A stretch of 37,778 bases of DNA, taken from Tatumella sp. JGM118. GTDB taxonomy: Bacteria > Pseudomonadota > Gammaproteobacteria > Enterobacterales > Enterobacteriaceae. Within the stretch, counting starts at the first letter, position 1, and every line of letters begins with the position of its first letter. This document shows positions 19,410-29,143 of the stretch, in pieces. The DNA is taken from NCBI RefSeq assembly GCF_018257515.1, contig NZ_JAERJR010000026.1, positions 1 to 37,778 of the forward strand, read 5' to 3'. A program made the position numbers and the translations under genes. Under the pieces are notes generated by a model. That model saw only the letters and a program-made list of their open reading frames with translations. It ran no database searches and was not told where the DNA came from.

Positions 19410-20324
19410 ATGAATGCCCGAATTCTTAGCGAAACCGCCGTTCTGTACTTTATGCAGGTGGTTAACTGCGGTTCTATCAGCGAAGCTGCCACACGAATGC
19501 ATGTTGTTCCCTCTGCCGTCAGCCGGCAGATCAGGCGACTGGAAAACGCCCTGGAAACTGCATTATTTGAACGACAGGCACGGGGAGTCACTCTGACACC
19601 GGCCGGGGAATTACTGGCCGCTTATGCCCGCCGGACGTTGCTGGATGCGGTGCAGGTCACCAACGAGATCCAGTCACTCCGCCAGGTGTCGGCGTCGAGG
19701 ATAAAAATTGCCTGCACGCACGGTTTTGCCTCACATTTTATGCCCGCGGGGATCGCCGGGTTCCGCAAGCGCCGGCCGGACTGTACGTTTCAGCTGCAGG
19801 TCGCCCCGGCACGTGAAGTCACCCGCAGGGTGCGCGAAGGTGAAGTGGGTATTGGCTTCAGTTTCAGTCTGGGAGCCACCCGGGACATCAAAGTCCTCTA
19901 CAGTCAGCCTGCCCCCCTGCTCGCGCTGGTCTCACCCGATCACCTGTTGGCACAACGCCCCGAAGTCTCATTACGCGATCTGGCAGAGGTCCCTCTGGCC
20001 CTGCCGGGGATCAATACCACCTTGCGTCAGCTGCTGGATATTTACTGCAGCCGTCAGGGGCTGAGTTACCACAGCGTGCTGGACTCCGATAACCTGGATA
20101 CCCTGGCGCAGTTTGCTGTCACCGGATCCGCGGTCACGTTCGGAGGGGAAGTCTTTGTCCGCCATCACCTCAGCGCCGGCAGGCTCGTCGCCCTGAATGT
20201 GCCGGAACTGAAAGAAAATGACCGCTCTATCGAAATTCAGACACTGGCGAGCCACCACGTCTCTCCGGTCACAGAACAGTTTATTGATTTTATCAGTGAG
20301 GCCATTGTTCCCCCATTGAAATGA
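19410..20324 (+). CDS. LysR-type transcriptional regulator of the amidase/D-serine cluster
   Basis: The 304-residue protein has an N-terminal winged helix-turn-helix (residues 8-66, SISEAATRMHVVPSAVSRQIRRLE) and a LysR effector domain (about 95-295). By recall it does not resemble DsdC, the E. coli D-serine regulator: the DNA-binding segment and length differ. AGGAG eleven bases before ATG 19410 supports the start. Unusually for LysR genes it lies inside the row of genes it presumably controls, 85 bp after the transporter and 78 bp before the amidase, on the same strand. Target and inducer are inferred from position only. Confidence 0.88.
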   Translation: MNARILSETAVLYFMQVVNCGSISEAATRMHVVPSAVSRQIRRLENALETALFERQARGVTLTPAGELLAAYARRTLLDAVQVTNEIQSLRQVSASRIKIACTHGFASHFMPAGIAGFRKRRPDCTFQLQVAPAREVTRRVREGEVGIGFSFSLGATRDIKVLYSQPAPLLALVSPDHLLAQRPEVSLRDLAEVPLALPGINTTLRQLLDIYCSRQGLSYHSVLDSDNLDTLAQFAVTGSAVTFGGEVFVRHHLSAGRLVALNVPELKENDRSIEIQTLASHHVSPVTEQFIDFISEAIVPPLK

Positions 20325-20402
20325 CCTGACATTCCACACAGTTATCCCGTCTTATGCCGGAGCGATAGCTGACTGACATCCCTGACACAGGAGAACCCGG
20401 CC

Positions 20403-21935
20403 ATGTCTTATCCTGACGAGTTAGCCGATTTAAGTGCAACAGAACTGAAGCAACTGATCGAAACGCGCGAAGTCTCTCCCTGCGAGGTTCTTGAGTCCTG
20501 CATTACCCGGATCGGGGAACTGAACCCGAAAATTAATGCTTTTTGCGCCACTTCCTTCGACAGGGCGAGAAAAGAAGCCCGCCTCGCCGAACAGGCAATC
20601 TTGCGGGGGGAGCCGGGCGGAATTTTACGCGGGTTACCCATCGGGATTAAGGACCTGGAAGAGACCGAAGGGTTACTGACCACCTATGGTTCACCGTTAT
20701 ATCGGGCGAATGTTCCCGCCAGAGACAATGAACTGGTTCACCGTTTACGCCAGGCCGGCGCCATTGTGGTCGGGAAAACCAATGTCCCGGAAATGGGCGC
20801 CGGGGCGAATACCCGCAATGCGGTCTGGGGAGCGACCGGTAACCCCTTCAATCCTGAACTGAATGCCGGAGGCTCTTCCGGAGGATCCGCCGCCGCCCTG
20901 GCAGCCAGCATGGTGCCTCTGTGCAGTGGTTCAGATACCGGGGGCTCCTTACGTATTCCGGCGGCCAAATGCGGTATCGTGGGTCTGCGCCCGTCACCGG
21001 GCCTGGTCCCCAGTGAGCGTAAACTGCTGGGATGGACGCCGATCTCCGTGGTCGGTCCGATGGGCAGAAATGTGGCTGATACCTGGCTGCAACTGGCAGC
21101 CACTGCCGGGCTGGCTGGCAACGATCCGCTCAGTTATCCGTTCACCATGCCGCAGAGTATCACCGATATGTCCCCCACGGCCCTGGCCGGATTGCGGGTA
21201 GGCTATACCGAGGACTTCGGGATCTGTGATGTTGATAACTCGATCCGTCAGGTCTTCCGTCAGAAAATCAGCCGCCTGAAAGGCCTGTTCGCCAGCTGCG
21301 AAGAAGCGGAGTTTCGCATGGAAAACGGGCATGCCTGTTTCGATGTCCTGCGTGCCGAAGCCTTCGTCGCCAGCCTGCAGTCCGCCTATGAAAAAGACCC
21401 TGACTCTCTGGGGCCGAACCCCCGGGCTAACTATGAACTGGGCGCGAAAATGTCATTAAAGGATTGCGTCCGGGGGAATGCGGAACAGACACGGATTTTC
21501 CGCCATTTTCAGACACAGTTTGAGAAATATGACCTGATCCTTTCTCCGGTCACTCCGGTGTCCGCTTTTCCCTGGCAGCAACCGTATCTGGACTCAGTGA
21601 ACGGTGTCCCTCTGGATAATTACTACCGCTGGCTGGCACTGACCTATGTGGTCACCTTAGCCACGAATCCGGCGCTCTCAATGCCGATGGGAGTGGACCA
21701 TAAAAACATGCCTTTCGGTATGCAGGTGATCGGCAAATTCCGGGGTGATCTGGAGCTGATGCTGGCGGCCCGGGCGCTGGAAGCGTATTGTGAAACCACA
21801 GAGGATCTGTGCCGTCCTCTGCCTGATCTGCAGGCGCTGAAATCAGGCCAGGTCGACCTGTGGACACCGGTCACCCATCCGCCGTTATCCGCCGCGGAGC
21901 ATCGTACGGCCATGGAAGGGGCGTCAGCGGTCTGA
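20403..21935 (+). CDS. Amidase-signature-family hydrolase
   Basis: The 510-residue protein carries the full Ser-cisSer-Lys triad of the family: Lys83 (PIGIKDLEE), Ser158 (GGSSGGS) and Ser182 ([11 protein letters not shown]). The spacings of 75 and 24 residues equal those of fatty acid amide hydrolase. Such enzymes cleave amides, and sometimes carbamates or esters. There is no signal peptide, so it acts in the cytosol on an imported substrate. AGGAG eight bases before ATG 20403 supports the start. It lies 29 bp upstream of dsdA, so translation of the two is probably linked. The substrate is not evident; gatA is unlikely because gatB and gatC are absent and enterobacteria lack the amidotransferase. 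Confidence 0.9.
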   Translation: MSYPDELADLSATELKQLIETREVSPCEVLESCITRIGELNPKINAFCATSFDRARKEARLAEQAILRGEPGGILRGLPIGIKDLEETEGLLTTYGSPLYRANVPARDNELVHRLRQAGAIVVGKTNVPEMGAGANTRNAVWGATGNPFNPELNAGGSSGGSAAALAASMVPLCSGSDTGGSLRIPAAKCGIVGLRPSPGLVPSERKLLGWTPISVVGPMGRNVADTWLQLAATAGLAGNDPLSYPFTMPQSITDMSPTALAGLRVGYTEDFGICDVDNSIRQVFRQKISRLKGLFASCEEAEFRMENGHACFDVLRAEAFVASLQSAYEKDPDSLGPNPRANYELGAKMSLKDCVRGNAEQTRIFRHFQTQFEKYDLILSPVTPVSAFPWQQPYLDSVNGVPLDNYYRWLALTYVVTLATNPALSMPMGVDHKNMPFGMQVIGKFRGDLELMLAARALEAYCETTEDLCRPLPDLQALKSGQVDLWTPVTHPPLSAAEHRTAMEGASAV

Positions 21936-21964
21936 CGCCCGGTTTTCAGGAGATAAAAAGACAG

Positions 21965-23275
21965 ATGATTGTTTATGGAAAAAGTATCGACACGTGGCAG
22001 CACGACTATCCGCTGATGTCATCCTTACTGGCTACCGTGCCGGTGTGCTGGCGTAACCCGGGGCTTGCACCGTTCAGCGAGGCCCTGGGCGATATCCGTC
22101 TGACCGCGGCCGATGTCAGTGAGGCCAGCGCACGTCTGCAGCGCTTTGCCCCCCTTCTGGCTGAACTTTTCCCTGAAGTCGCTGCCACCCGGGGGATCAT
22201 TGAGTCAGAATTACAGGAAGTCACGGCATTCTCTGCCGCATTAACCGGGCGTTATACCTTACCCTGGCAACCGCGTTTATGGCTGAAGAAAGACAGCCAT
22301 TTACCGATCTCCGGGTCCGTGAAAGCCAGAGGCGGAATTTATGAAGTATTGTTCCATGCCGAGCAACTGGCTCTCCGCCACGGCGCAGTATCACTGACCG
22401 ATGATTACCGCATCCTCGCCAGCGACTCCTGCCGGGACCTGTTCCGTCGCCACCGGATCGCCGTCGGCAGTACCGGTAATCTGGGCTTATCTATCGGTAT
22501 TGCCGCGTCGGGGCTGGGCTTCGACACCACCGTGCACATGTCCGCCGATGCGCGGCAATGGAAGAAAGATAAACTGCGCAGCCACGGCGTTAACGTCGTG
22601 GAGTATGCGGGGGATTATGGTCAGGCGGTTGAACAGGGGCGTCAGCAGGCAGAGCAAGATGAGCATTGCTACTTCATCGATGATGAAAACTCCCGGAACC
22701 TGTTCCTGGGCTATGCCGTGGCCGGTGAAAGACTCAAAGCCCAACTGGCGGAGAAGAATATCCCGGTCGATGCTGAGCATCCGCTATGCGTCTATCTGCC
22801 CTGCGGAGTTGGCGGTGGGCCGGGCGGGATCGCTTTCGGTCTGAAACTGGCCTTCGGTGATCATGTCCATTGCTTCTTTGCCGAGCCGACGGAGTCCCCC
22901 TGTATGCTGATGGGGTTATATACCGGGCTGCATGACGCGTTATCGGTAGCCGACTTTGGGATCAGTAATCGTACGGCGGCAGACGGACTGGCGGTCGGTC
23001 GTCCTTCAGGTTTTGTGGGGCGTTCCATGGCAAGGATGATCGACGGCTGCTATACGGTGCCGGATAAAGAGCTGTTCGAATTATTACAGTTACTGGATGC
23101 CACGGAAGACCTGCAACTGGAGCCTTCCGCGCTGGCGGGCGCGCCGGGCGTTGCGCGGATCATCGAAACGTTTGCCGATCTCCCGTTACAGAATGCGACA
23201 CATCTCATCTGGGGAACCGGCGGCGGAATGGTACCCGCAGAAGAAATGCAGCATTACCTGACCCATCGTGGTTAA
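21965..23275 (+). CDS. dsdA: D-serine ammonia-lyase (D-serine dehydratase), PLP-dependent
   Basis: The 436-residue protein aligns along its length with E. coli DsdA. The PLP lysine is Lys120 in [12 protein letters not shown], the phosphate loop is GSTGNLG (168-174), and conserved blocks include [31 protein letters not shown] and LEPSALAG. The reaction is D-serine to pyruvate and ammonia. ATG 21965 has AGGAG at 21949-21953, eleven to twelve bases upstream, a little far; an in-frame start at 21860 lies inside the amidase. E. coli dsdA sits with dsdX and dsdC; here neither is present, and an MFS carrier, different LysR and amidase take their place. It ends at a strong terminator shared with corA. 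Confidence 0.93.
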   Translation: MIVYGKSIDTWQHDYPLMSSLLATVPVCWRNPGLAPFSEALGDIRLTAADVSEASARLQRFAPLLAELFPEVAATRGIIESELQEVTAFSAALTGRYTLPWQPRLWLKKDSHLPISGSVKARGGIYEVLFHAEQLALRHGAVSLTDDYRILASDSCRDLFRRHRIAVGSTGNLGLSIGIAASGLGFDTTVHMSADARQWKKDKLRSHGVNVVEYAGDYGQAVEQGRQQAEQDEHCYFIDDENSRNLFLGYAVAGERLKAQLAEKNIPVDAEHPLCVYLPCGVGGGPGGIAFGLKLAFGDHVHCFFAEPTESPCMLMGLYTGLHDALSVADFGISNRTAADGLAVGRPSGFVGRSMARMIDGCYTVPDKELFELLQLLDATEDLQLEPSALAGAPGVARIIETFADLPLQNATHLIWGTGGGMVPAEEMQHYLTHRG

Positions 23276-23288
23276 ACTGCTGAAAAGT

Positions 23289-23315
23289 AAACAGGCAGCC
23301 CCGGGCTGCCTGTTT
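23289..23315. terminator. Bidirectional terminator between dsdA and corA
   Basis: AAACAGGCAGCC (23289-23300), loop CCG, GGCTGCCTGTTT (23304-23315) form a perfect 12-bp stem. The A/T ends of the stem give a short U tract in both directions, serving convergent dsdA and corA. Confidence 0.85.
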
Positions 23316-23326
23316 CGCCGGCTGAC

Positions 23327-24280
23327 TTACAGCCAGTTACGACGTTTGAAGTAAAGGTAAGGGGCCAGTGCCGCCAGGATCATCAGCAAAACGGCACCCG
23401 GATACCCGAATGTCCATTTCAGTTCCGGCATAAACTCAAAGTTCATCCCATAGCTTGATGCAACCAGTGTCGGAGGCAGGAACACCACCGAAACGACCGA
23501 GAAGATCTTGATGATACGGTTCTGTTCGATACTGATGAAACCCATCGCGGCCTGCATCAGAAAGTTTACTTTCTGGAACAGCGATTCATTATGAGGTAAC
23601 AGTGAATCGATATCGCGCAGAATTTCACGGGCCTGTTCCAGCTGATTTGCCGGCAGACGGGCTTTACGCACCAGGAAGTTCAGCGCCCGCTGTGTATCCA
23701 TCAGACATAAGCGGACCTTCCAGCCAATATCTTCCAGTTCAGCCAGTCGTGAAAGTGCCTCGTCGTACTCTTCACCCTGCTGGCCTTCCATAATCACGCG
23801 GCTTAACTTTTCCAGCGCGGTGTAGATATTCTCAATTTCATCCGCCAGTTGCTCGATTTTGGTCTCGAACAGATCCAGCAGCAGTTCAAACGCATTACCA
23901 TCGATCAGAGTCTGGTTGCGCGCACGCATACGATAGAGACGGAATGCCGGTAACTCACGCTCACGCAGAGTAAAAAGACGGTCATCACGGATAGTAAAGG
24001 CCACTGTCGCATTACCCGCATGATCATCGGCATCTTCAAAAAAGAAGAAGGAGTGGATATGCAGGCCATCTTCGTCTTCAAAAAAACGCGCTGAGGCTTC
24101 GATGTCTTCCAGCTCAGGACGGGTCGCCAGACTCTGTCCCAGCTCTTCCTGAACGTAATCACGTTCCTGTTCATCAGGTTCAATCAGATCGATCCAGACC
24201 GACGGTGCAAGAGACGTATTCCCGCTCTCCATTTCCATACGGCTCAGACGATTTTCTTCCAGTTTAAATGCACTCAGCAT
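23327..24280 (-). CDS. corA: Magnesium/cobalt transporter CorA
   Basis: The 316-residue protein equals E. coli CorA in length. A large acidic cytosolic domain is followed by two C-terminal membrane helices; the selectivity motif GMN is at residues 277-279 ([11 protein letters not shown]), and it ends FKRRNWL. The pentameric channel takes up Mg2+ and also Co2+ and Ni2+. ATG 24280 begins [12 protein letters not shown] as in the family; a longer in-frame extension to 24379 is leader. The gene lies downstream of uvrD on the same strand but has its own promoter and a leader of about 265 nt. Confidence 0.97.
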   Translation of the reverse strand: MLSAFKLEENRLSRMEMESGNTSLAPSVWIDLIEPDEQERDYVQEELGQSLATRPELEDIEASARFFEDEDGLHIHSFFFFEDADDHAGNATVAFTIRDDRLFTLRERELPAFRLYRMRARNQTLIDGNAFELLLDLFETKIEQLADEIENIYTALEKLSRVIMEGQQGEEYDEALSRLAELEDIGWKVRLCLMDTQRALNFLVRKARLPANQLEQAREILRDIDSLLPHNESLFQKVNFLMQAAMGFISIEQNRIIKIFSVVSVVFLPPTLVASSYGMNFEFMPELKWTFGYPGAVLLMILAALAPYLYFKRRNWL

Positions 24281-24427
24281 AGCAGTACGTACTCCCCATT
24301 TCTGACAGGATGGGACAAGGCTGTAGACCGCAGATAACCGATGATCGGCACAGCTGGTGCCCGAACACAGAAACCACAAATGTGATAAATCAATGCTGGC
24401 GCAAATGACGGTGAGTTACAGAGGGTC

Positions 24428-24581
24428 ACCGGTAACCGCTACGGCTACCGGTATGAGGTTGCCTTAGCGGGGTAGCCTGTTGTTCAGGTCTGTTTGCCAG
24501 CAGCGACTGGGCGTGTCCAAGGCATTGTCCTCTTAATAATAATAGTGCGCGCATGTTACGACGGGATGAAAAAATCGTCAA
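24428..24581 (-). promoter_or_regulatory. corA promoter and leader hairpin
   Basis: On the minus strand TTGACG (24581-24576), a 17-bp spacer and TAACAT (24558-24553) form a good sigma-70 promoter just past the uvrD stop. Transcription from about 24546 would give a leader of some 265 nt. The leader contains a hairpin, ACCGGTA (24428-24434) with TACCGGT (24446-24452), extended inside by CCG/CGG. In Salmonella the corA leader controls Rho-dependent termination through leader peptide CorL; a similar mechanism is inferred here. Confidence 0.65.
24484..24525 (-). CDS. Candidate CorL-like leader peptide
   Basis: Within the corA leader, ATG 24525 opens a 13-codon frame (MPWTRPVAAGKQT) ending in TGA at 24486-24484. 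AAGAGGA lies just upstream with short spacing. It contains two Pro codons and ends about 30 bases before the leader hairpin. I could not compare it with Salmonella CorL residue by residue, so identity rests on position. Confidence 0.4.
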   Translation of the reverse strand: MPWTRPVAAGKQT

Positions 24582-24596
24582 GGTTAGTCCCGTCGA

Positions 24597-26759
24597 TCAG
24601 ACACTTTCCAGTCTGGCATACGCGGCCACCAGCCATTTCACGCCTTGTCCCTGAAAAGCGATTTGCAGCCGGCAATGATCACCGCTGCCTTCCAGATTAA
24701 TAATAGTTCCTTCACCAAATTTGGCATGTTTTACCCGCTGACCCAGGCTATAACCGCTGTCATTGCTGGTGACCGGGGCACCCATCCGCTGATGACTGAC
24801 CGGACGGCTGACACTGGCCCGTAACCGCACCTCTTCGACACATTCTTCCGGGATCTCCCTGATAAAGCGTGAAGGACGATGTGAGACCTCTTTACCGTAT
24901 AACCGGCGGCTTTCCGCATAGGTCAGGGTCAGTTTCTGCATCGCACGCGTCACTCCGACATAGGCCAGACGGCGTTCTTCTTCCAGCCGGCCACCTTCTT
25001 CCAGCGACATCTGGCTCGGAAACATGCCTTCTTCCATACCGACAATAAACACCTGGCTGAACTCGAGACCTTTTGCGGCATGCATGGTCATCAGCTGAAC
25101 CGCATCCTGCCATTTGTCGGCTTGTCCTTCACCCGCTTCCAGCGCCGCATGCGACAGAAAGGCCTGCAGCGGCATCAGATCCTGGTCTTCATCCTGATAG
25201 CTGAACTGGCGGGTCGCCGTCACCAGTTCTTCAAGGTTTTCTATCCGGGCCTGTCCTTTCTCCCCTTTTTCCTGCTCATACATCATCCACAGGCCGGAGT
25301 CTTTAATGACGCGATCGGTCTGTACATGCAAGGGCAGTTCGCAGGTTTCATGAGACAGGGAATCGATCAGTTCAATAAAACGTTGCAGCGCCGAGGCCGC
25401 CCGGCCGGCCAGGACTTTCTCTGTCAGCAACTCACGGGAGGATTGCCATAACGTCAGCTGGCGATCGCGGGCTGCCTGACGTACCACATCAAGCGTCCGG
25501 TCACCGATGCCGCGGGTCGGAGTATTGACCACCCGCTCAAACGCCGCATCGTCATTACGGTTAGAGATCAGACGCAGATACGCCAGGGAATCCTTGATCT
25601 CCTGTCGTTCGAAGAAGCGCATGCCACCATAGATCCGGTAAGGCAGACTGCTTTGTAGCAGGGCTTCTTCCAGCACACGGGATTGGGCGTTACTGCGATA
25701 GAGGATGGCGCAATCGGCCAGTGCCCCGCCCTGCTCATGCCAGTGCCGGATCCGCCCGACCACAAAGCGCGATTCATCCAGCTCGTTGAACGCGCAATAC
25801 AGCGAAATCGGTTCCCCGTCGCTGTCTTCTGTCCAGAGTTCTTTCCCCAGACGCCCTTCATTATTGGCGATCAGCGTATTGGCGGCTTTAAGAATGTTAC
25901 GGGTAGAACGGTAATTCTGTTCCAGACGGATGGTATGTGCGCCCGGGAAGTCGTTCAGGAAACGCTGAATATTTTCGACCTGTGCGCCACGCCAGCCGTA
26001 AATCGACTGGTCATCATCACCGACGATCATGACTCGTCCCGTATCACCTGCCAGCATCCGTATCCAGGCATACTGGATATTATTGGTATCCTGGAATTCG
26101 TCCACCAGCAGATTGGTAAAACGCTCACGGTAGTGGTTAAGGATATGCGGCTTATTGAGCCATAACTCATGGGCGCGGAGCAGCAGTTCTGCAAAATCGA
26201 CCAGCCCGGCGCGGTCACAGGCTTCCTGATAGGCCTGATAAATTTTCAGCCAGGTCTGCTCAACCGGATTGCCGTAACTTTCGATATGCTTTGGCCGCAG
26301 GCCTTCGTCTTTTTTACCGTTGATGTACCACATGGCCTGCCGGGCAGGCCACTGCTTATCATCCAGATTCAGCGCTTTGATCAGGCGTTTCAGTAACCGT
26401 AACTGATCTTCGCTGTCCAGGATCTGGAAATCGGCAGGTAACCCCGCATCCAGCGGATGGGCGCGTAATAACCGATGGGCCAGGCCATGGAACGTCCCGA
26501 TCCACATACCTCCCTGACTGGTCCCCAGCACCTGTTCAATCCGGTGGCTCATCTCTGCCGCCGCTTTGTTGGTGAAGGTCACCGCCATAATGGAGTAGGG
26601 AGAACAGTTCTCAACGGTCAGCAACCAGGCGATCCGGTGTACCAGCACGCGGGTTTTACCACTACCGGCCCCCGCCAGTACCAGCAAATTGCTGCGCGGT
26701 GCCGCCACGGCTTCACGCTGGTTATCATTTAAACTGTTGAGCAGATCAGAAACGTCCAT
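24597..26759 (-). CDS. uvrD: DNA helicase II UvrD
   Basis: The 720-residue superfamily 1A helicase matches E. coli UvrD. Walker A is GAGSGKT (30-36), followed by motifs FTNKAA, LVDEFQDTN (Walker B), GDDDQSIYGWRGA, RLEQNYRS, and VTRAMQKLTLTYA near the C-terminus; it ends AAYARLESV. It unwinds 3'-5' in nucleotide excision and mismatch repair and removes RecA from DNA. ATG 26759 gives the conserved MDVS start; an in-frame GTG two codons earlier is less likely. The ribosome site is weak. An SOS box and -10 element lie just upstream. Confidence 0.97.
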   Translation of the reverse strand: MDVSDLLNSLNDNQREAVAAPRSNLLVLAGAGSGKTRVLVHRIAWLLTVENCSPYSIMAVTFTNKAAAEMSHRIEQVLGTSQGGMWIGTFHGLAHRLLRAHPLDAGLPADFQILDSEDQLRLLKRLIKALNLDDKQWPARQAMWYINGKKDEGLRPKHIESYGNPVEQTWLKIYQAYQEACDRAGLVDFAELLLRAHELWLNKPHILNHYRERFTNLLVDEFQDTNNIQYAWIRMLAGDTGRVMIVGDDDQSIYGWRGAQVENIQRFLNDFPGAHTIRLEQNYRSTRNILKAANTLIANNEGRLGKELWTEDSDGEPISLYCAFNELDESRFVVGRIRHWHEQGGALADCAILYRSNAQSRVLEEALLQSSLPYRIYGGMRFFERQEIKDSLAYLRLISNRNDDAAFERVVNTPTRGIGDRTLDVVRQAARDRQLTLWQSSRELLTEKVLAGRAASALQRFIELIDSLSHETCELPLHVQTDRVIKDSGLWMMYEQEKGEKGQARIENLEELVTATRQFSYQDEDQDLMPLQAFLSHAALEAGEGQADKWQDAVQLMTMHAAKGLEFSQVFIVGMEEGMFPSQMSLEEGGRLEEERRLAYVGVTRAMQKLTLTYAESRRLYGKEVSHRPSRFIREIPEECVEEVRLRASVSRPVSHQRMGAPVTSNDSGYSLGQRVKHAKFGEGTIINLEGSGDHCRLQIAFQGQGVKWLVAAYARLESV

Positions 26760-26786
26760 AAGCACCGCAATTGAGGAGAAATTTAA

Positions 26787-26802
26787 CTGTATATTTTTAC
26801 AG
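26787..26802 (-). promoter_or_regulatory. LexA (SOS) box upstream of uvrD
   Basis: CTGTATATTTTTACAG fits the LexA consensus CTGT-N8-ACAG exactly and keeps the AT-rich centre. It lies 28 bp before the uvrD start and just downstream of the -10, where LexA would block transcription, as in E. coli uvrD. Confidence 0.9.
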
Positions 26803-26804
26803 CC

Positions 26805-26832
26805 ATTATACCAGCGTCATCAGCGAATCCAA
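26805..26832 (-). promoter_or_regulatory. uvrD sigma-70 promoter inside the yigB 3' end
   Basis: On the minus strand a perfect TATAAT (26810-26805) is preceded by a 16-bp spacer and a poor -35, TTGGAT (26832-26827). The start of transcription would fall within or beside the LexA box. The promoter overlaps the last codons of yigB, separating uvrD from the upstream operon. Confidence 0.7.
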
Positions 26833-27522
26833 CCGCGAAATTTCCAGATGGGGCAACAGACGGGCATCCGGGGCTGTCATCAGGTCACGGTCACCGGGAT
26901 TTATCCAGCAGGACTGAAAGCCATTGGCAATGGCCCCGGCAACATCGGTCGTCAGATCATCGCCGATATGCAGTATTTCTGCCGCCGGTAATTGCAGGCG
27001 TTCTGCCGCCAGCCGATACATATCCTGCGCCGGTTTTGCCCGGCCATCCGGTCCGGCACGCAGAATAAAGTGAAAATACCCGGCAATGCCCATTTTTTCC
27101 GGTTCCGCATTCCCGTTGGTGATCGCTACCAGCGGTATGCGTTCCGCCAGATAACCCAGAGTGCGGTGGGTAGCGTCCGGCATCTCCACGTCGCTGCGCC
27201 AGCGGGCAAACACAGACATCACCTCTGATACCCCCTGATGGCAGGTCTCATGCGGCAGCCCGGCCTTCAGCATCACACGGAAGAGCGCCTTTTCCCGCCA
27301 CAGCGTGACGTCGTGGACGGCCTCCGGTTCCTCACGTTTGACCTGATCACGGGCGGCTTCATAGTCACTGACCGTCACCCCGGCTAACGCCGGGTGCCAC
27401 TGCTGTAACGCCTGATGTGTTTTTCTGACCGTCGTCAGGATCACATCGCCGTTATCGTACAGCGTGTCATCCAGATCAAAGGTCATGGCGCGGATCTTTC
27501 CCGGAGGTCGGTAAAAGTGCAT
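26806..27522 (-). CDS. yigB: HAD phosphatase YigB (FMN phosphatase)
   Basis: The 238-residue HAD protein has motif I FDLDDTLYDN (about 15-24), motif II ITNGNAE, and motifs III/IV AKPAQDMY...HIGDDLTTDVAGA. The E. coli homologue (238 residues) dephosphorylates FMN in riboflavin metabolism. Its ATG at 27522 overlaps the xerC stop by one base (TAATG), indicating translational coupling in the lptM-dapF-yigA-xerC-yigB operon. Confidence 0.93.
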   Translation of the reverse strand: MHFYRPPGKIRAMTFDLDDTLYDNGDVILTTVRKTHQALQQWHPALAGVTVSDYEAARDQVKREEPEAVHDVTLWREKALFRVMLKAGLPHETCHQGVSEVMSVFARWRSDVEMPDATHRTLGYLAERIPLVAITNGNAEPEKMGIAGYFHFILRAGPDGRAKPAQDMYRLAAERLQLPAAEILHIGDDLTTDVAGAIANGFQSCWINPGDRDLMTAPDARLLPHLEISRLDSLMTLV

Positions 27523-28439
27523 TATTTTTTTCCTCGTTTCGCCCGCGGATGGGCAGCATCATACACCGAAGCCAGATGCTGAAAGTCCAGATGAGTATAG
27601 ATCTGGGTGGTCGACAGGTTCGCATGGCCCAGCAGCTCCTGGACAGCACGTAAATCGCCGCTGGACTCCAGCATATGGGTGGCAAACGAATGACGCAATT
27701 TATGCGGATGGATATGGCTGCTGAGTCCCTGTTTCACCCCCCAGCCGGCAAAACGCTTCTGAACATTACGCGCGGAGATACGGTTGCCCTGCTGAGAAAG
27801 AAAGACCGCATCCTCCTGCGGACCAAATAACTCCCGCATTTGCAGCCAGCGTAACATCCATTCACAGGCCGTGCGCCCTATCGGTAATCGCCGTTCTTTA
27901 CTGCCTTTCCCCGTGACCAGGATTTCCCCGGACTCCGCATCGAAATGGCGGCAATCCAGGTTGACCAGCTCTGCTAAACGTAATCCGGCGCCGTACATCA
28001 CCTCCAGCATGGTCCGGTCACGCACCGATAACGGGTCATTGAGGTCGATGTCCAGCAACTGCCCCATTTCATCGACATCTATATTCTTTGGCAGATGACG
28101 GGACGTTTTCGGCGTGGCAATCCCCTTCGCCGGGTTAGCCGGTAATGCCCCCTGGTCAACCTGCCAGTCAAGAAAGCTGCGTAAGGCGGACAACCGTAAT
28201 GCCAGACTGGTCGTCTGTAACCCGTTACGGCGACTTTTCGCGGCCAGCGCACGGACATGGGCAGGCTCCAGTTGCGCCCACTGCTGCAGACCGGCCTCCT
28301 TCATCAGCAGGATCAACGCCGTTAACTGCCGCTGATAACTGGTCAGCGTTAGCGGACTCAACTGGCGCTCGACCTTCAGGTAACGCAGAAAACGGTCGAC
28401 AGGTGCCTGCAGGCTATCGGCGAGGTCGGCGGCACTCAT
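27522..28439 (-). CDS. xerC: Site-specific tyrosine recombinase XerC
   Basis: The 305-residue protein has an N-terminal SAM-like core-binding domain and a C-terminal catalytic domain. All six catalytic residues are visible, six positions later than in E. coli: Arg154, Lys178, His246, Arg249, His272 and nucleophile Tyr281. With XerD it resolves chromosome dimers at dif. ATG 28439 overlaps the yigA stop as ATGA, which decides the start over an in-frame ATG at 28454. Confidence 0.97.
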   Translation of the reverse strand: MSAADLADSLQAPVDRFLRYLKVERQLSPLTLTSYQRQLTALILLMKEAGLQQWAQLEPAHVRALAAKSRRNGLQTTSLALRLSALRSFLDWQVDQGALPANPAKGIATPKTSRHLPKNIDVDEMGQLLDIDLNDPLSVRDRTMLEVMYGAGLRLAELVNLDCRHFDAESGEILVTGKGSKERRLPIGRTACEWMLRWLQMRELFGPQEDAVFLSQQGNRISARNVQKRFAGWGVKQGLSSHIHPHKLRHSFATHMLESSGDLRAVQELLGHANLSTTQIYTHLDFQHLASVYDAAHPRAKRGKK

Positions 28440-29143
28440 TGGCGGGAAACCCATCGGGTCAGAAGTTCGGGCAGCATTCCGGCCAGATATTGCAGTAATT
28501 CCGTGCCCATTCCCGGCTGGTAATGATGTTTATCACGACTGCTGAAGATAAGCACACCGAGGTCCTCATCTTCGCCCATCAGCGACATGGCCACCGAGCC
28601 TATCGCCTTCGCTTCCGGTAATAACAGGAGTAATTCCGGCCCGTTCAGCGGGCCAAGATAATGCTGGCGGCGGCCAAAGCGCTGGATCCGCAATGAATCA
28701 AACGCCTGCCGGGACAGCCCGAGGCCGGTAAACCCCGACGGTGCACCCAGCAACCATTTTTCACTGAACAGACGGACGGTAGCCCCTGCCAGCCCGAGAC
28801 CTCTGGCCCAGCGGTGTAACCGTTCAAGCATATCCTGCAGACTGTCCGCTGCCGCGAGGTGTGACTGTAACGCTAATAACTGCCCGAAAAGCTGCTGATT
28901 CGCCGTGGCTTGTTCCATCAGCAAGGTGATTTCTTCTTCCAGTTGCTGAATGTGATTACGCTGGCGCGCCATGTGCCATTCCACCAACGAAACACTCCCC
29001 CTCACCGGATGAGGCACCTGCATCTGTTCGACCTGGCGGGCATTACGGATAAAGAAATCAGGATTACGACACAAATAGTCACTGACAGATTGCTCATCAG
29101 GTGCCATATCTTTCAGTAATTCCGGTTCTTCATCGGGTTTCAT
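28436..29143 (-). CDS. yigA: DUF484 family protein YigA
   Basis: This 235-residue protein equals E. coli YigA in length. A heptad-like helical segment ([20 protein letters not shown]) precedes a GAF-like domain. Biochemical function is unknown; the gene is conserved between dapF and xerC. The ATG at 29143 overlaps the dapF stop (ATGA), and its own stop overlaps the xerC start in the same way, which fixes both ends. A longer open frame to 29302 lies inside dapF and is not used. Confidence 0.9.
   Translation of the reverse strand: MKPDEEPELLKDMAPDEQSVSDYLCRNPDFFIRNARQVEQMQVPHPVRGSVSLVEWHMARQRNHIQQLEEEITLLMEQATANQQLFGQLLALQSHLAAADSLQDMLERLHRWARGLGLAGATVRLFSEKWLLGAPSGFTGLGLSRQAFDSLRIQRFGRRQHYLGPLNGPELLLLLPEAKAIGSVAMSLMGEDEDLGVLIFSSRDKHHYQPGMGTELLQYLAGMLPELLTRWVSRQ

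Noticed and set aside
20403-21935. Amidase as GatA subunit of glutamyl-tRNA amidotransferase
   Set aside because: No gatB or gatC nearby, and the neighbours are a transporter, regulator and D-serine lyase.
25683-26165. 160-codon plus-strand frame
   Set aside because: It lies wholly antisense within uvrD and has no family resemblance.
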